A stretch of DNA of 52,945 nucleotides, taken from the NCBI GenBank assembly GCA_004010275.1, contig RBWT01000031.1:1-52945 (forward strand). The letters are read 5' to 3'. Source of the stretch: Streptomyces huasconensis (lineage in GTDB: Bacteria > Actinomycetota > Actinomycetes > Streptomycetales > Streptomycetaceae). The notes beneath the pieces were generated by a model. It was given only the letters and a program-made list of their open reading frames with translations, was not told the origin of the DNA and searched no databases. Position 1 is the first letter of the stretch, and the number at the start of each line of letters is the position of its first letter. Made by a program: the position numbers and the translations under genes. Below are positions 9,073 through 19,493 of this stretch, in pieces.

Positions 9073-10454
9073 TCAGCGCAGCGTGCGGCCGAAGTCCGCG
9101 GCCACGCCGCCGACGCCGAAGTCCCCGCCGTTGAAGGAGGCGGCGTACGAGGAGGTGAGGCCCGTCGGCGTGCCCCGCAGGACCCAGACGGCGCCGACGT
9201 CCCGGGTCGTGCCGATGTCCTCGCCGGTGGCGCCGGTGGCCAGGTCCGCGCGGCCGTTCTTGTTGATGTCCTTGAGGCGTACGGACGTACCGAAGTGGTC
9301 GCCCGGCTCGGCGGCGCCGGGCACGCCCGCGGTCTCCTGGTGCCAGGCCTTGCCCGAGGCGAAGGAGCCCCCGGAGCCCTTCAGGAGCGTGACGCTGCCG
9401 GCGTCCGCCACCCCGTCGACGTCCTCGCCGGGCGCGCCCACCGCGAGGTCGGGCACGCCGTCGCCGGTCACGTCGCCCGCGGAGACGGACGCGCCGAAGC
9501 CGTCGCCCGCCTCGTCGGTGCCGGGTACGCCCGGGCTGTCCTGGTGGTACGTCACCGGGGCGCCGAACGCCCGCTCGCAGCCGAGCCGGACGGTGACGGA
9601 ACCGCCCTTGTCCGCGCGGGAGTTGCCGGTGATGAGGTCGGTGTGGCCGTCGCCGTTGATGTCGCGGGCGGTGGCCGCGTCACGCGTGGCGGTCGGGTCG
9701 TCGCCCTCGGCGAGGACCTGGGGCCCGGAGCCGTGGTGGTCCGCGTCGCCGCTCAGGTGGGCGGTCCAGGCGCCGCGTCCGCGCGCTCGCCGAACACGAC
9801 GACGTCGGGGTCCCGGTGCAGGAAGCCGCCGGCGACCATGCCCTCCAGGCGGACGCCCTCGGGGAAGAAGCCGGCCGCCAGGCCGAACGGCCGGTCGAAG
9901 TCGCCGCCGTCGCCGTAGTACCACCAGTTGTCGCCGCTGACCACGGACAGCTGCGCGTACCCGTCGCCGTCGGCGTCGGCCCAGGCGGTGGCCTCGCCGA
10001 AGCGGCCAGCGGTGTCGGCGGGGGAGGCCACGACACGGCCCCCGGAGGTGAAGCCGCCCTTGCCGCCCCAGACGACCGTCACCGCGCCGGAGGGCCTGCC
10101 CTCGGTCTTCTCGCCCGGGGCGCCGACGATCAGGTCGGCGTAGCCGTCACGGTTCACGTCCGCGGTGGTGACGTTCTCCCCGAACTCGTCCTCGGCCTCG
10201 GTCACGCCGGGCATCCCGGTGGAGTCCTGGGTGAGGGTGGTGGCCGCCGCCGCGTCCACGCCGGAGGCCGAACCGTAGGTGATGCTCACGGAGTTGGTGC
10301 GCGGGGAGCCGATCGCGAGGTCCCGGCAGCCGTCGCCGTTGAAGTCGTCCGCCAGGGCGGTGGCGGCGCTCGCCGGACCGGCCAGCGGCAACGTCAGACC
10401 GGTGGCGGCGAGGGCCGCGACAGAGACGGTGACCGCCAGGCTTCTTACGCGCAC
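9073..10454 (-). CDS. Secreted FG-GAP repeat protein 4 (one frame break)
   Basis: Start GTG 10454 (VRVRSLAVTVSVAALAATG), N-terminus close to paralogue 1. The signal peptide ends at GPASAATALA before DFNGDGCRDLAIGSP. The frame is lost at about 9772: the first part ends FGERADAAP and the rest resumes as AWTAHLSGDADHHG, then INGDGHTDLITGN, DVTGDGVPDLAVGAPGEDVD and DINKNGRADLATGATGEDIG. One base inserted in the GC run would restore a ~460-residue protein. Ends with GDFGV..FGRTLR, like the other paralogues (small Gly-rich motif before the stop). First gene of an operon with paralogue 3. Confidence 0.75.
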
Positions 10455-10535
10455 GTGTACTCCCAGAAGTGGTGCGGGCCAGGGCAACCGCGGGCTCGGA
10501 GTGAACCTTTGGGCAAGGCTTGGGTTTCCGGGGGT

Positions 10536-10563
10536 GTGACTCACGAGGCGTACGAAGGGTTGT
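10536..10563 (-). promoter_or_regulatory. Shared upstream motif, FG-GAP paralogue 4
   Basis: On the minus strand: ACAACCCTT-N6-CCTCG-N3-GTCAC, about 100 bp before the start. Identical spacing to the site at 7502-7529; 18 of the 19 positions in the named elements are identical between the two. Confidence 0.4.
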
Positions 10564-10652
10564 GCGCCGGAAGCGGCACGGTGGCCGCCGGATGAACGGG
10601 CGACCGACGACGTGCGGGACCGCCTCAGCGGCGGCCCTGCCCGCCCTCGTCG

Positions 10653-10758
10653 TCCGTGCCGCCGTGGCCGAAGGCGCCGCACCCGGTGAGCAGGAGAGCG
10701 GTGCAGGCCAGTGCCCACCGGCCCGCCGGGCGTCTCGCGAAGAGCTGGGGGATGGGGG
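10653..10758 (-). CDS. Possible small lipoprotein without a recognisable start
   Basis: On the minus strand one frame reads RRPAGRWALACTALLLTGCGAFGHGG and ends soon after: an arginine-rich n-region, hydrophobic core and an LTGC lipobox. The frame is closed upstream by a TGA and has no ATG, GTG or TTG. A neighbouring frame offers a TTG near 10776. Either the start is lost to an indel or the signal is fortuitous. The mature part would be only about 20 residues. It lies upstream of FG-GAP paralogue 4 on the same strand. Boundaries are approximate. Confidence 0.3.
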
Positions 10759-10781
10759 ACTCCTCTGCTTCGTCAACGCGT

Positions 10782-10817
10782 CAGGCCGGTCCCGCCCGAA
10801 AGGGCGGAACCGGCCTG
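10782..10817. terminator. Hairpin downstream of the EtfD-like gene
   Basis: CAGGCCGGT and ACCGGCCTG arms enclose an inner CCGCCC/GGGCGG stem with a GAAA loop and one mismatch. It lies 20 bp past the stop of the minus-strand Fe-S reductase gene. Confidence 0.75.
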
Positions 10818-10835
10818 AGCAGGGTACTGCGGCGG

Positions 10836-13103
10836 TTACTTGACCGGCTCGGGCTCCGGCGCGTCCGCCGACTCCTCGTCACCGGCCGGGTCGGCCGGGG
10901 TCTTCACCGAGTCCAGCAGCAACTGCGCGACGTCGACGACCTGGAGGGACTCCTTGGCCTGGCCGTCGTTCTTCTTGCCGTTGACCGAGTCGGTCAGCAT
11001 GACCAGGCAGAACGGGCAGGCGGTCGACACGATGTCCGGGTTCAGGGACAGTGCCTCGTCGACCCGCTCGGTGTTGATGCGCTTGCCGATCCGCTCCTCC
11101 ATCCACATCCGGGCACCACCGGCGCCGCAGCAGAAGCCGCGCTCCTTGTGGCGGTGCATCTCCTGCTGGCGCAGGCCGGGGACGGCGGTCATGATCTCGC
11201 GCGGCGGCGTGTAGACCTTGTTGTGACGGCCCAGGTAGCAGGGGTCGTGGTACGTGATCAGACCCTCGACCGGCGTCACCGGGATCAGCTTGCCCTCGTC
11301 GATGAGGTGCTGGAGCAGCTGCGTGTGGTGGATGACCTCGAACTCGCCGCCCAGCTGCGGATACTCGTTCGCGATGGTGTTGAAGCAGTGCGGGCAGGTC
11401 GCGACGATCTTCTTCGCCGACTTCGGCTTCTTGGTCTCCGGGTCGTCGTCGTCCTCGCCGTACGCCATGTTCAGCATCGCGACGTTCTCCTGGCCGAGCT
11501 GCTGGAACAGCGGCTCGTTGCCCAGGCGGCGGGCGGAGTCACCCGTGCACTTCTCGTCGCCGCCCATGATCGCGAACTTGACGCCCGCGATGTGCAGCAG
11601 CTCCGCGAAGGCCTTGGTGGTCTTCTTGGCCCGGTCCTCCAGGGCGCCCGCGCAGCCGACCCAGTAGAGGTAGTCGACCTCGGTGAGGTCCTCGACGTCC
11701 TTGCCGACGATCGGGACCTCGAAGTCGACCTCCTTGGTCCACTCCACGCGCTGCTTCTTGGCGAGCCCCCAGGGGTTGCCCTTCTTCTCCAGGTTCTTGA
11801 GCATCGTGCCCGCCTCCGACGGGAACGCGCTCTCGATCATCACCTGGTAGCGGCGCATGTCGACGATGTGGTCGATGTGCTCGATGTCGACCGGGCACTG
11901 CTCGACGCAGGCGCCGCAGGTGGTGCAGGACCACAGGACGTCCGGGTCGATGACGCCGTTCTCCTCGAGGGTGCCGATCAGCGGGCGCTCGGCCTCCGCG
12001 AGGGCGGCGGCGGGCACGTCCTTCAGCTGCTCCGCGGTGGCCTTCTCCTCGCCCTCCATGGACTTGCCGCCACCCGCGAGCAGGTACGGCGCCTTGGCGT
12101 GCGCGTGGTCGCGCAGCGACATGATGAGGAGCTTCGGGGAGAGCGGCTTGCCGGTGTTCCAGGCGGGGCACTGCGACTGGCAGCGGCCGCACTCGGTGCA
12201 GGTGGAGAAGTCCAGCAGGCCCTTCCAGGAGAACTGCTCGACCTGGGAGACGCCGAAGGTGTCGTCCTCGCCCGGGTCCTCCCAGTCGATGGGCTTGCCG
12301 CCGCTGGTCATCGGCTGCAGCTCACCGAGGGTGGTGGAGCCGTCCGCGTCCCGCTTGAACCAGATGTTGGGGAAGGCGAGGAAGCGGTGCCAGGCGACGC
12401 CCATGTCGGTCTTCAGGGCGACCGTGATCATCCAGATGAACGACGTGGCGATCTTCAGGCCCGCGAAGAAGTACGTGAGGTTCTGGAGCGTGGAGACGTC
12501 CAGGCCCTCCAGCGCCGAGACCACGGGGTACGAGATGAAGAACGACGCCTCGTAGCTGTCGACGTGGTGCTGGGCACCCTCCAGGGCGTGCAGCATGAAG
12601 ATGCAGACGCCCACGATGAGGATGACGGTCTCGACGAAGTACGCCTGGCCGGTGTTCGATCCGGCGAAGCGGGACTTGCGGCCGGGCTTGTCCGGCCGGT
12701 TCAGCTGCCGGATGACGATCAGCGTCAGGATGCCGAGGACGGTCATCGTGCCGAGGAACTCGACGAAGACGTTGTACGGCGCCCACTCGCCGATGATCGG
12801 CAGCATCCAGTCGGCCTTGAAGAGCTGGCCGATGGCGTTGACGATGGTCAGCAGCAGCGAGAAGAAGCCCACCGCCACGAACCAGTGCGCGACGCCGACG
12901 ATGCCCCACCTGTTCATGCGGGTGTGACCGAGGAACTCCTTGGCCACGGTGAGGGTGCGCTGTCCGGGGTTGTCGGTCCGGGTACCGGCGGGCACGGACT
13001 GGCCGAGCCGCATGAACCGGTAGATCTGCACGATGGCACGGCCGAACAGCGCGACGCCGACCGCGATTAGGACCAGCGACACGATGATCGCGGCGAGTTG
13101 CAT
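10836..13103 (-). CDS. Membrane Fe-S reductase, EtfD/heterodisulfide-reductase type
   Basis: 755 residues. About five membrane helices occupy residues 1-230 (IIVSLVLIAVGVALFG, LGTMTVLGILTLIVI and others), a b-type-cytochrome-like anchor. Two 4Fe-4S motifs follow, CTECGRCQSQCPA (near 300) and CTTCGACVEQCPV (near 393), then two CCG domains (WVGCAG...CPHCF, and HDPCYLGRH...GFCCGAGG...CPFC). This layout matches the actinobacterial membrane partner of electron-transfer flavoprotein (Rv0338c/EtfD type), which passes electrons from acyl-CoA dehydrogenases to menaquinone. Role assigned by architecture. Monocistronic, with a TTAC-N6-GTAA site just upstream that could couple it to fatty-acid metabolism. 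Confidence 0.85.
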   Translation of the reverse strand: MQLAAIIVSLVLIAVGVALFGRAIVQIYRFMRLGQSVPAGTRTDNPGQRTLTVAKEFLGHTRMNRWGIVGVAHWFVAVGFFSLLLTIVNAIGQLFKADWMLPIIGEWAPYNVFVEFLGTMTVLGILTLIVIRQLNRPDKPGRKSRFAGSNTGQAYFVETVILIVGVCIFMLHALEGAQHHVDSYEASFFISYPVVSALEGLDVSTLQNLTYFFAGLKIATSFIWMITVALKTDMGVAWHRFLAFPNIWFKRDADGSTTLGELQPMTSGGKPIDWEDPGEDDTFGVSQVEQFSWKGLLDFSTCTECGRCQSQCPAWNTGKPLSPKLLIMSLRDHAHAKAPYLLAGGGKSMEGEEKATAEQLKDVPAAALAEAERPLIGTLEENGVIDPDVLWSCTTCGACVEQCPVDIEHIDHIVDMRRYQVMIESAFPSEAGTMLKNLEKKGNPWGLAKKQRVEWTKEVDFEVPIVGKDVEDLTEVDYLYWVGCAGALEDRAKKTTKAFAELLHIAGVKFAIMGGDEKCTGDSARRLGNEPLFQQLGQENVAMLNMAYGEDDDDPETKKPKSAKKIVATCPHCFNTIANEYPQLGGEFEVIHHTQLLQHLIDEGKLIPVTPVEGLITYHDPCYLGRHNKVYTPPREIMTAVPGLRQQEMHRHKERGFCCGAGGARMWMEERIGKRINTERVDEALSLNPDIVSTACPFCLVMLTDSVNGKKNDGQAKESLQVVDVAQLLLDSVKTPADPAGDEESADAPEPEPVK

Positions 13104-13135
13104 TTGGGGGCTCCTCGGGCCTGCGAGGCGAACTA

Positions 13136-13149
13136 TTACTAAGCGGTAA
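13136..13149. promoter_or_regulatory. TTAC-N6-GTAA inverted repeat upstream of the EtfD-like gene
   Basis: TTACTAAGCGGTAA, 33 bp before the ATG. TTAC/GTAA half-sites are typical of TetR-family regulators; in actinobacteria similar sites precede acyl-CoA dehydrogenase genes (from memory). It overlaps where the promoter should be, so it would act as an operator. Confidence 0.35.
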
Positions 13150-13253
13150 CTTATGCAGTCCGTCTGAGACTACCCACTTACTCCGCCGCACTGTAGCCAG
13201 CAACCCGGTGATCTGCGTCGCTCAGGCAACCCTTGCCGCGCCCGCGCCCCCGA

Positions 13254-13276
13254 GCGCGGGGAACTGCGCGCCCGGC
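13254..13276. repeat. Dispersed GCGGGGAACTGCGCG repeat, copy 1
   Basis: GCGCGGGGAACTGCGCGCCCGGCC-like core, shared with copies at 25615-25681 (both orientations) and 34634-34745 (two opposite-orientation copies). Always intergenic in this window. Confidence 0.6.
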
Positions 13277-13370
13277 CACGACGCGCCCGCAGGTGAAGGC
13301 CGACCCGCCCGCCCCGGGTTGCGCGTAAGCCCCGGATAAGAGTTGAGCCCCCCCGACTCACATCTGTTGA

Positions 13371-15292
<1,922 letters not shown>

Positions 15293-15293
<1 letters not shown>

Positions 15294-16000
15294 TGACCGA
15301 GGAGACCCCGGGCCTCGGTGAGAACGCCGAGAAGCCTGACGTCCCCTCCGGCGCCACCCCTGATGACGCGGCGCCGAAGGCCGCCGAGCCCTCCACCGAG
15401 GAGGGTCCGGCGGCCCCGGCCGGGGACACGGACAGCAAGACGTCTGCGCAGGACGCGGGCGTGACCGCCCAGCTGGACCAGGTGCGCACCGCGCTCAACG
15501 AGCGCACGGCGGATCTCCAGCGGCTGCAGGCCGAGTACCAGAACTACCGCCGTCGGGTGGAGCGGGACAAGGTGACGGTGAAGGAGATCGCCTCGGCGAA
15601 CCTCCTCTCCGAGCTGCTCCCGACCCTCGACGACATCGGCCGCGCCCGTGAGCACGGCGAACTGGTCGGCGGCTTCAAGTCGGTCGCCGAGGCGCTGGAG
15701 ACCGTCGTCGCCAAGATGGGCCTCCAGCAGTTCGGCAAGGAGGGCGAGCCCTTCGACCCGACGATCCACGAGGCCCTGATGCACAGCTACGCACCGGACG
15801 TCACCGAAACGACGTGCGTCGCGATCCTGCAGCCGGGGTATCGCATCGGCGAGCGCACCATCCGCCCCGCGCGGGTGGCCGTCGCCGAGCCGCAGCCCGG
15901 CGCGCAGACGGTCAAGGGCGACGAGTCCTCGGCCGCGGCCGACTCCTCCTCCGCCGATGAGGCGAAGGACAAGGAGACCGGTGGCCCGGACGAGGGCTGA
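15293..16000 (+). CDS. grpE: Nucleotide exchange factor GrpE
   Basis: 235 residues; releases ADP from DnaK and so resets the chaperone cycle. Acidic, disordered N-terminus (residues 1-60), a long coiled coil LDQVRTALNERTADLQRLQAEYQNYRRRVERDK (written here as a region, about 62-95), then the beta-wing domain with the family segments FDPTIHEALMHSY and GYRIGERTIRPARVAVA. The Ser/Glu/Asp-rich tail is longer than in E. coli. The ATG overlaps the dnaK stop; dnaJ follows 63 bp later. Confidence 0.96.
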
Positions 16001-16063
16001 CGTCGGCACCACGTCGGTCGTACGTAGCAAGCGCAGGAAGCGTAGGAAGGAGGGACGTCGGGG

Positions 16064-17253
16064 ATGAGCACCAAGGACTTCATCGAGAAGGACTACTACA
16101 AGGTCCTCGGCGTCCCCAAGGACGCCACCGAAGCCGAGATCAAGAAGGCGTACCGGAAGCTCGCCCGCGAGAACCACCCGGACGCCAACAAGGGCAACGC
16201 CAAGGCGGAGGAGCGCTTCAAGGAGATCTCCGAGGCGAACGACATCCTCGGGGACCCCAAGAAGCGCAAGGAGTACGACGAAGCGCGTGCCCTCTTCGGC
16301 AACGGCGGATTCCGGTCGGGCCCCGGAGCCGGCGGCGGATCGTTCAACTTCGACCTGGGCGACCTCTTCGGAGGCGCGGCCGGTGGAGGTGGAGCGGCCG
16401 GCGGCGGCTTCGGGGGCGGCCTCGGTGACGTCTTCGGGGGCCTGTTCAACCGCGGCGGCGCGGGTGCCGGTTCCGGCACGCGTACGCAGCCGAGGCGCGG
16501 CCAGGACATCGAGTCCGAGGTCACGCTGAGCTTCACGGAGGCGGTGGACGGCGCGACGGTGCCGTTGCGCATGTCCTCCCAGGCCGCCTGCAAGGCCTGT
16601 TCCGGCACCGGCGACAAGAACGGCACGCCGCGCGTGTGCCCGACCTGCGTCGGCACGGGCCAGGTCTCGCGGGGCGGCGGCGGCGGCTTCTCGCTGACCG
16701 ATCCGTGCGTGGACTGCAAGGGCCGGGGCCTGATCGCCCAGGACCCGTGCGACGTCTGCCACGGCTCGGGGCGCGCGAAGTCCTCCCGCACCATGCAGGT
16801 GCGGATTCCGGCGGGGGTCAGCGACGGCCAGCGGATCAGGCTCCGCGGCAAGGGCGCCCCCGGCGAGCGGGGCGGCCCGGCCGGTGACCTGTACGTGGTC
16901 GTGCACGTCGGCACGCACCCGGTCTTCGGCCGCAAGGGCGACAACCTCACGGTCACGGTGCCGGTGACGTACCCCGAGGCGGTGCTGGGCGGTGAGGTCA
17001 AGGTGCCGACCCTGGGCGGTCCGGCCGTCACCCTGAAGCTGCCGCCGGGCACGCCCAACGGCCGCACCATGCGCGCCCGCGGCAAGGGCGCCGTCCGCAA
17101 GGTGGCACGCGCGGCGACCTGCTGGTGACGGTGGAGGTGTCGGTCCCGGCATCCCTGTCGGACTCGGCGAAGGAAGCCCTGGAGTCCTACCGCAAGGCGA
17201 CTGCGGGCGACGACCCGCGGGCAGAACTGTTCCAGGCCGCGAAGGGAGCGTGA
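16064..17253 (+). CDS. dnaJ: Chaperone DnaJ (Hsp40), frame broken near the 3' end
   Basis: J domain with YRKLARENHPDANKG (HPD motif, residues ~38-40), Gly/Phe-rich linker (GAAGGGGAAGGGFGGG), and a zinc-binding region with four Cys pairs (CKACSGTG, CPTCVGTG, CVDCKGRG, CDVCHGSG), then the substrate-binding C-domain. In the given sequence the frame ends at 17128 as RKVARAATCW. A single missing base at 17100-17103 restores RKxGTRGDLLVTVEVSVPASL and a stop at 17253, giving ~396 residues, the usual length. As dnaJ1 of a heat-shock operon this is most likely a sequence error. RBS GGAAGGAGGG precedes the ATG; hspR starts 3 bp after the repaired stop. Confidence 0.92.
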
Positions 17254-17256
17254 CCC

Positions 17257-17712
17257 ATGGAGAGGGTCGGCCGTCGTCGCAATCCGTACCAACTCACCGA
17301 CGACACGCCGGTGTACGTCATCTCGGTGGCCGCCCAGCTGAGCGGCCTCCACCCGCAGACCCTGCGCCAGTACGACCGCTTGGGCCTGGTCTCCCCGGAC
17401 CGCACCGCGGGCCGGGGCCGGCGCTACTCCGCGCGCGACATCGAACTGCTGCGCACCGTGCAGCAGTTGTCGCAGGAGGAGGGCATCAACCTCGCCGGCA
17501 TCAAGCGGATCATCGAGCTGGAGAACCAGGTCGCGGCGCTTCAGTCACGGGTCGCGGAACTCTCCGCGGCCGTGGAGGGAGCCGCCGCCGCCATGCAGCA
17601 GCGTGAAGCGGCGGTGCACGCCTCGTACCGCCGCGACCTCGTCCCGTACCAGGACGTGCAGCAGGCGAGCGCGCTGGTGGTCTGGCGGCCGAAGAGAGCG
17701 ACGGAGCAGTAG
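17257..17712 (+). CDS. hspR: Heat-shock repressor HspR (MerR family)
   Basis: 151-residue MerR-type repressor of the dnaK operon and clpB. Winged HTH: YVISVAAQLSGLHPQTLRQYDR (given as region 24-45) with the wing GRGRRYSARDIELL, then a coiled coil ELENQVAALQSRVAELSAAV for dimerisation. The HAIR boxes it recognises occur upstream of dnaK (13394) and clpB (22851) in this same window. ATG 17257 lies 3 bp after the repaired dnaJ stop, so the genes form one operon. Confidence 0.96.
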   Translation: MERVGRRRNPYQLTDDTPVYVISVAAQLSGLHPQTLRQYDRLGLVSPDRTAGRGRRYSARDIELLRTVQQLSQEEGINLAGIKRIIELENQVAALQSRVAELSAAVEGAAAAMQQREAAVHASYRRDLVPYQDVQQASALVVWRPKRATEQ

Positions 17713-17734
17713 CGGCGCCGCCCACGTGGGTGTC

Positions 17735-17766
17735 GAAGGGCGGGAGGGGAACCTCCCGGCCCCTTC
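17735..17766 (+). terminator. Terminator after the dnaK operon
   Basis: GAAGGGCGGGAGG pairs with CCTCCCGGCCCCTTC around a GGAA loop with a small internal bulge, 22 bp after the hspR stop. Confidence 0.65.
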
Positions 17767-17842
17767 GCGCGTTGCGGTGGTCGACCTGACGTACGTCCTG
17801 CGTACGTGCTGACATGTGGTGTTGCGGGGGAAGTGGATTTTC

Positions 17843-18355
17843 ATGGCCATGGTGGGGCTGTTCTGGATCGCCGAGGGCGATGTGTACGTGGGCGCGAAGC
17901 CGTCCGGGCTGGCCCCCGGCGTGCGCCTGACACCGGAGGGTGTGGTGGCCCTCGGCGACAAGCAGTCGGGCCTGTGGCCGTGGGAGGACGTGCGGGCCCT
18001 GACGGCCGAGAACGCGCCCGTGAAGTCTCTGAAGCGGCAGGTGGGCGCCCTGGTGGACATGGTGCTGACGGTCGGCTTCGGCGGCACGGACGGGGCGCCG
18101 GCGATGACGGTACGGATCACCGACGCGCAGGGCGCCGAGCATGAACTGACCGCGTACACCGCCGCCGCGACGGGCTACTCCCCGGCGGAACACGACCTCT
18201 CCCGCGACCTCCTCGCCCAGCTGACGCGGGGCGCGGGCACGCTCCTGACGACGCTGGCGGCGATGGCGGAGTGGGGGCGCCGCCGCGAGGGGGGCACGCC
18301 GCGGGCGGCCGACCGGGAGGCGCTGCTGAGGGAGTGGCTCGGGGCAGGCGCCTGA
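17843..18355 (+). CDS. Hypothetical protein
   Basis: 170 residues from ATG 17843 (MAMVGLFWIAEGDVYVG), preceded by GGGGGAAG; GTG 17816 would add nine residues. No signal peptide or membrane helix. The N-terminal half is rich in beta-strand-like segments (VRLTPEGVVALGDKQSGLWPWEDVRALTAE), resembling a PH-like or YokE-like fold, but that is only an impression. Helical C-terminus (LLAQLTRGAGTLLTTLAAMAEWGRRREGG). Stands alone between the dnaK-operon terminator and the convergent regulator genes. Confidence 0.65.
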   Translation: MAMVGLFWIAEGDVYVGAKPSGLAPGVRLTPEGVVALGDKQSGLWPWEDVRALTAENAPVKSLKRQVGALVDMVLTVGFGGTDGAPAMTVRITDAQGAEHELTAYTAAATGYSPAEHDLSRDLLAQLTRGAGTLLTTLAAMAEWGRRREGGTPRAADREALLREWLGAGA

Positions 18356-18380
18356 CGGGGCGAGGCGAGCGGCCGGACGC

Positions 18381-19355
18381 TCACTGGTTCCGTTCGAGCA
18401 GCCCCGACTGCCCGATGAGGTAGCCCAGTTGGGCGCGGCTCTCGCTGCCGAGGGTGGCGGCGAGCTTGGCGATGTGGACGCGGGCGGTGCGGATGTTCAT
18501 GCCGAGGCGGTCGGCGATCTCGGCGTCCGTGAGGCCCTCGACGAGCAGGCCCGCGATGGCGCGCTGGCGCGGGGTGACGCCGCCCTCGGAGACCTGCGGG
18601 GCGGCCTGCGGCCACATCGGCGTCGCCAGCCGCCACAGCCGCCAGAAGGTGGTGGCGAAGTACTCGACGAGGGCCGGGTGGCGCAGTTCCAGGGCGACGG
18701 TGCGGTCCTTGCTCGCCGGGATGAACGCCACGCTCCGGTCGAAGACGAAGAGGCGGTCGGTGACCTCGTCCAGGGTGCGGGCCTCGACGTCGCCCTCCAG
18801 CTGCTCGAAGTAGGCGAGCACGGGCAGCGAGTGGCGGGTCGTGTGCTGGTAGAGGGTCCGCATCCGGCAGCCCCGGCTGAGGACCGCCTGGTCGCGCGGG
18901 AAGGCCTCGGCCAGGGTCTCGGGCGGGCGGGTGCCGCCGGGCTGGATGGCGAGGAACTCCTCCGTGACGTCGCTCATGGCGCGGTCGATGGCCGCGTTGA
19001 TGTGGTCGAGGCCGTCCAGGACGGTGATCGCGGGGAGGCCGGCGGCGGCGGACAACTCCGTGTCGAGCGCGATGAGCGGTGCGAACGCGGCGGTGAGGCG
19101 CGCCTCGCGCGCACGCTGCCCGGCTATCCGGTCCTCGATGGTGCGCAGGAGGCGGGGCAGGGCCGTGGCGGGGGCGGCGGGCAGCAGCCAGCGGGCGTCG
19201 GTGGGGTCCGGGCGGAGGAGGCCGAAGTCGAGGAGGCAGGGCGCCCGTTCGGAGTCCTCGGCGCGGACCCTGCCCTGACGGAGGGCGTGGGCGTAGACGG
19301 AGGAGCCTTCCTCGCAGAGTTCCTCCACGGCGTGCGGCGCGTGCTCACTGCGCAT
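18381..19355 (-). CDS. LuxR-type transcriptional regulator with TrmB/PLD-like sensor domain, copy 1
   Basis: 324 residues from ATG 19355 with GGAGGGAG upstream. N-terminal part (LCEEGSSVYAHALRQGRV) resembles a remnant winged helix. The middle (EEFLAIQPGGTRPPE, TLYQHTTRHS, DEVTDRLFVFDRSVAFIP, ALELRHPALVEYF) resembles the phospholipase-D-like sensor domain of TrmB regulators. The C-terminal LuxR-type HTH is VTPRQRAIAGLLVEGLTDAE through IADRLGMNIRTARVHI (residues 258-305). Close paralogue of the next two genes. Ligand unknown. Last in the minus-strand row and separated by 138 bp, so it may have its own promoter. Confidence 0.82.
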   Translation of the reverse strand: MRSEHAPHAVEELCEEGSSVYAHALRQGRVRAEDSERAPCLLDFGLLRPDPTDARWLLPAAPATALPRLLRTIEDRIAGQRAREARLTAAFAPLIALDTELSAAAGLPAITVLDGLDHINAAIDRAMSDVTEEFLAIQPGGTRPPETLAEAFPRDQAVLSRGCRMRTLYQHTTRHSLPVLAYFEQLEGDVEARTLDEVTDRLFVFDRSVAFIPASKDRTVALELRHPALVEYFATTFWRLWRLATPMWPQAAPQVSEGGVTPRQRAIAGLLVEGLTDAEIADRLGMNIRTARVHIAKLAATLGSESRAQLGYLIGQSGLLERNQ

Positions 19356-19493
19356 ATGCGCTCCCTCCCGCTCGGTTGAAGCGCGGCGATTCTATGCAGG
19401 GGACCCGGGGGCGAGGGTTCCCCCTTCATTGAAGTGTCTACTTCTGGGCCGCGATGGTCGCCCCGCGCGGGCGGGCCGGGGCGCGGCGGTGGG

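Noticed and set aside
10656..13070. 804-residue plus-strand open frame
   Set aside because: Antisense shadow of the Fe-S reductase gene, whose Cys motifs and membrane helices are clear on the other strand.
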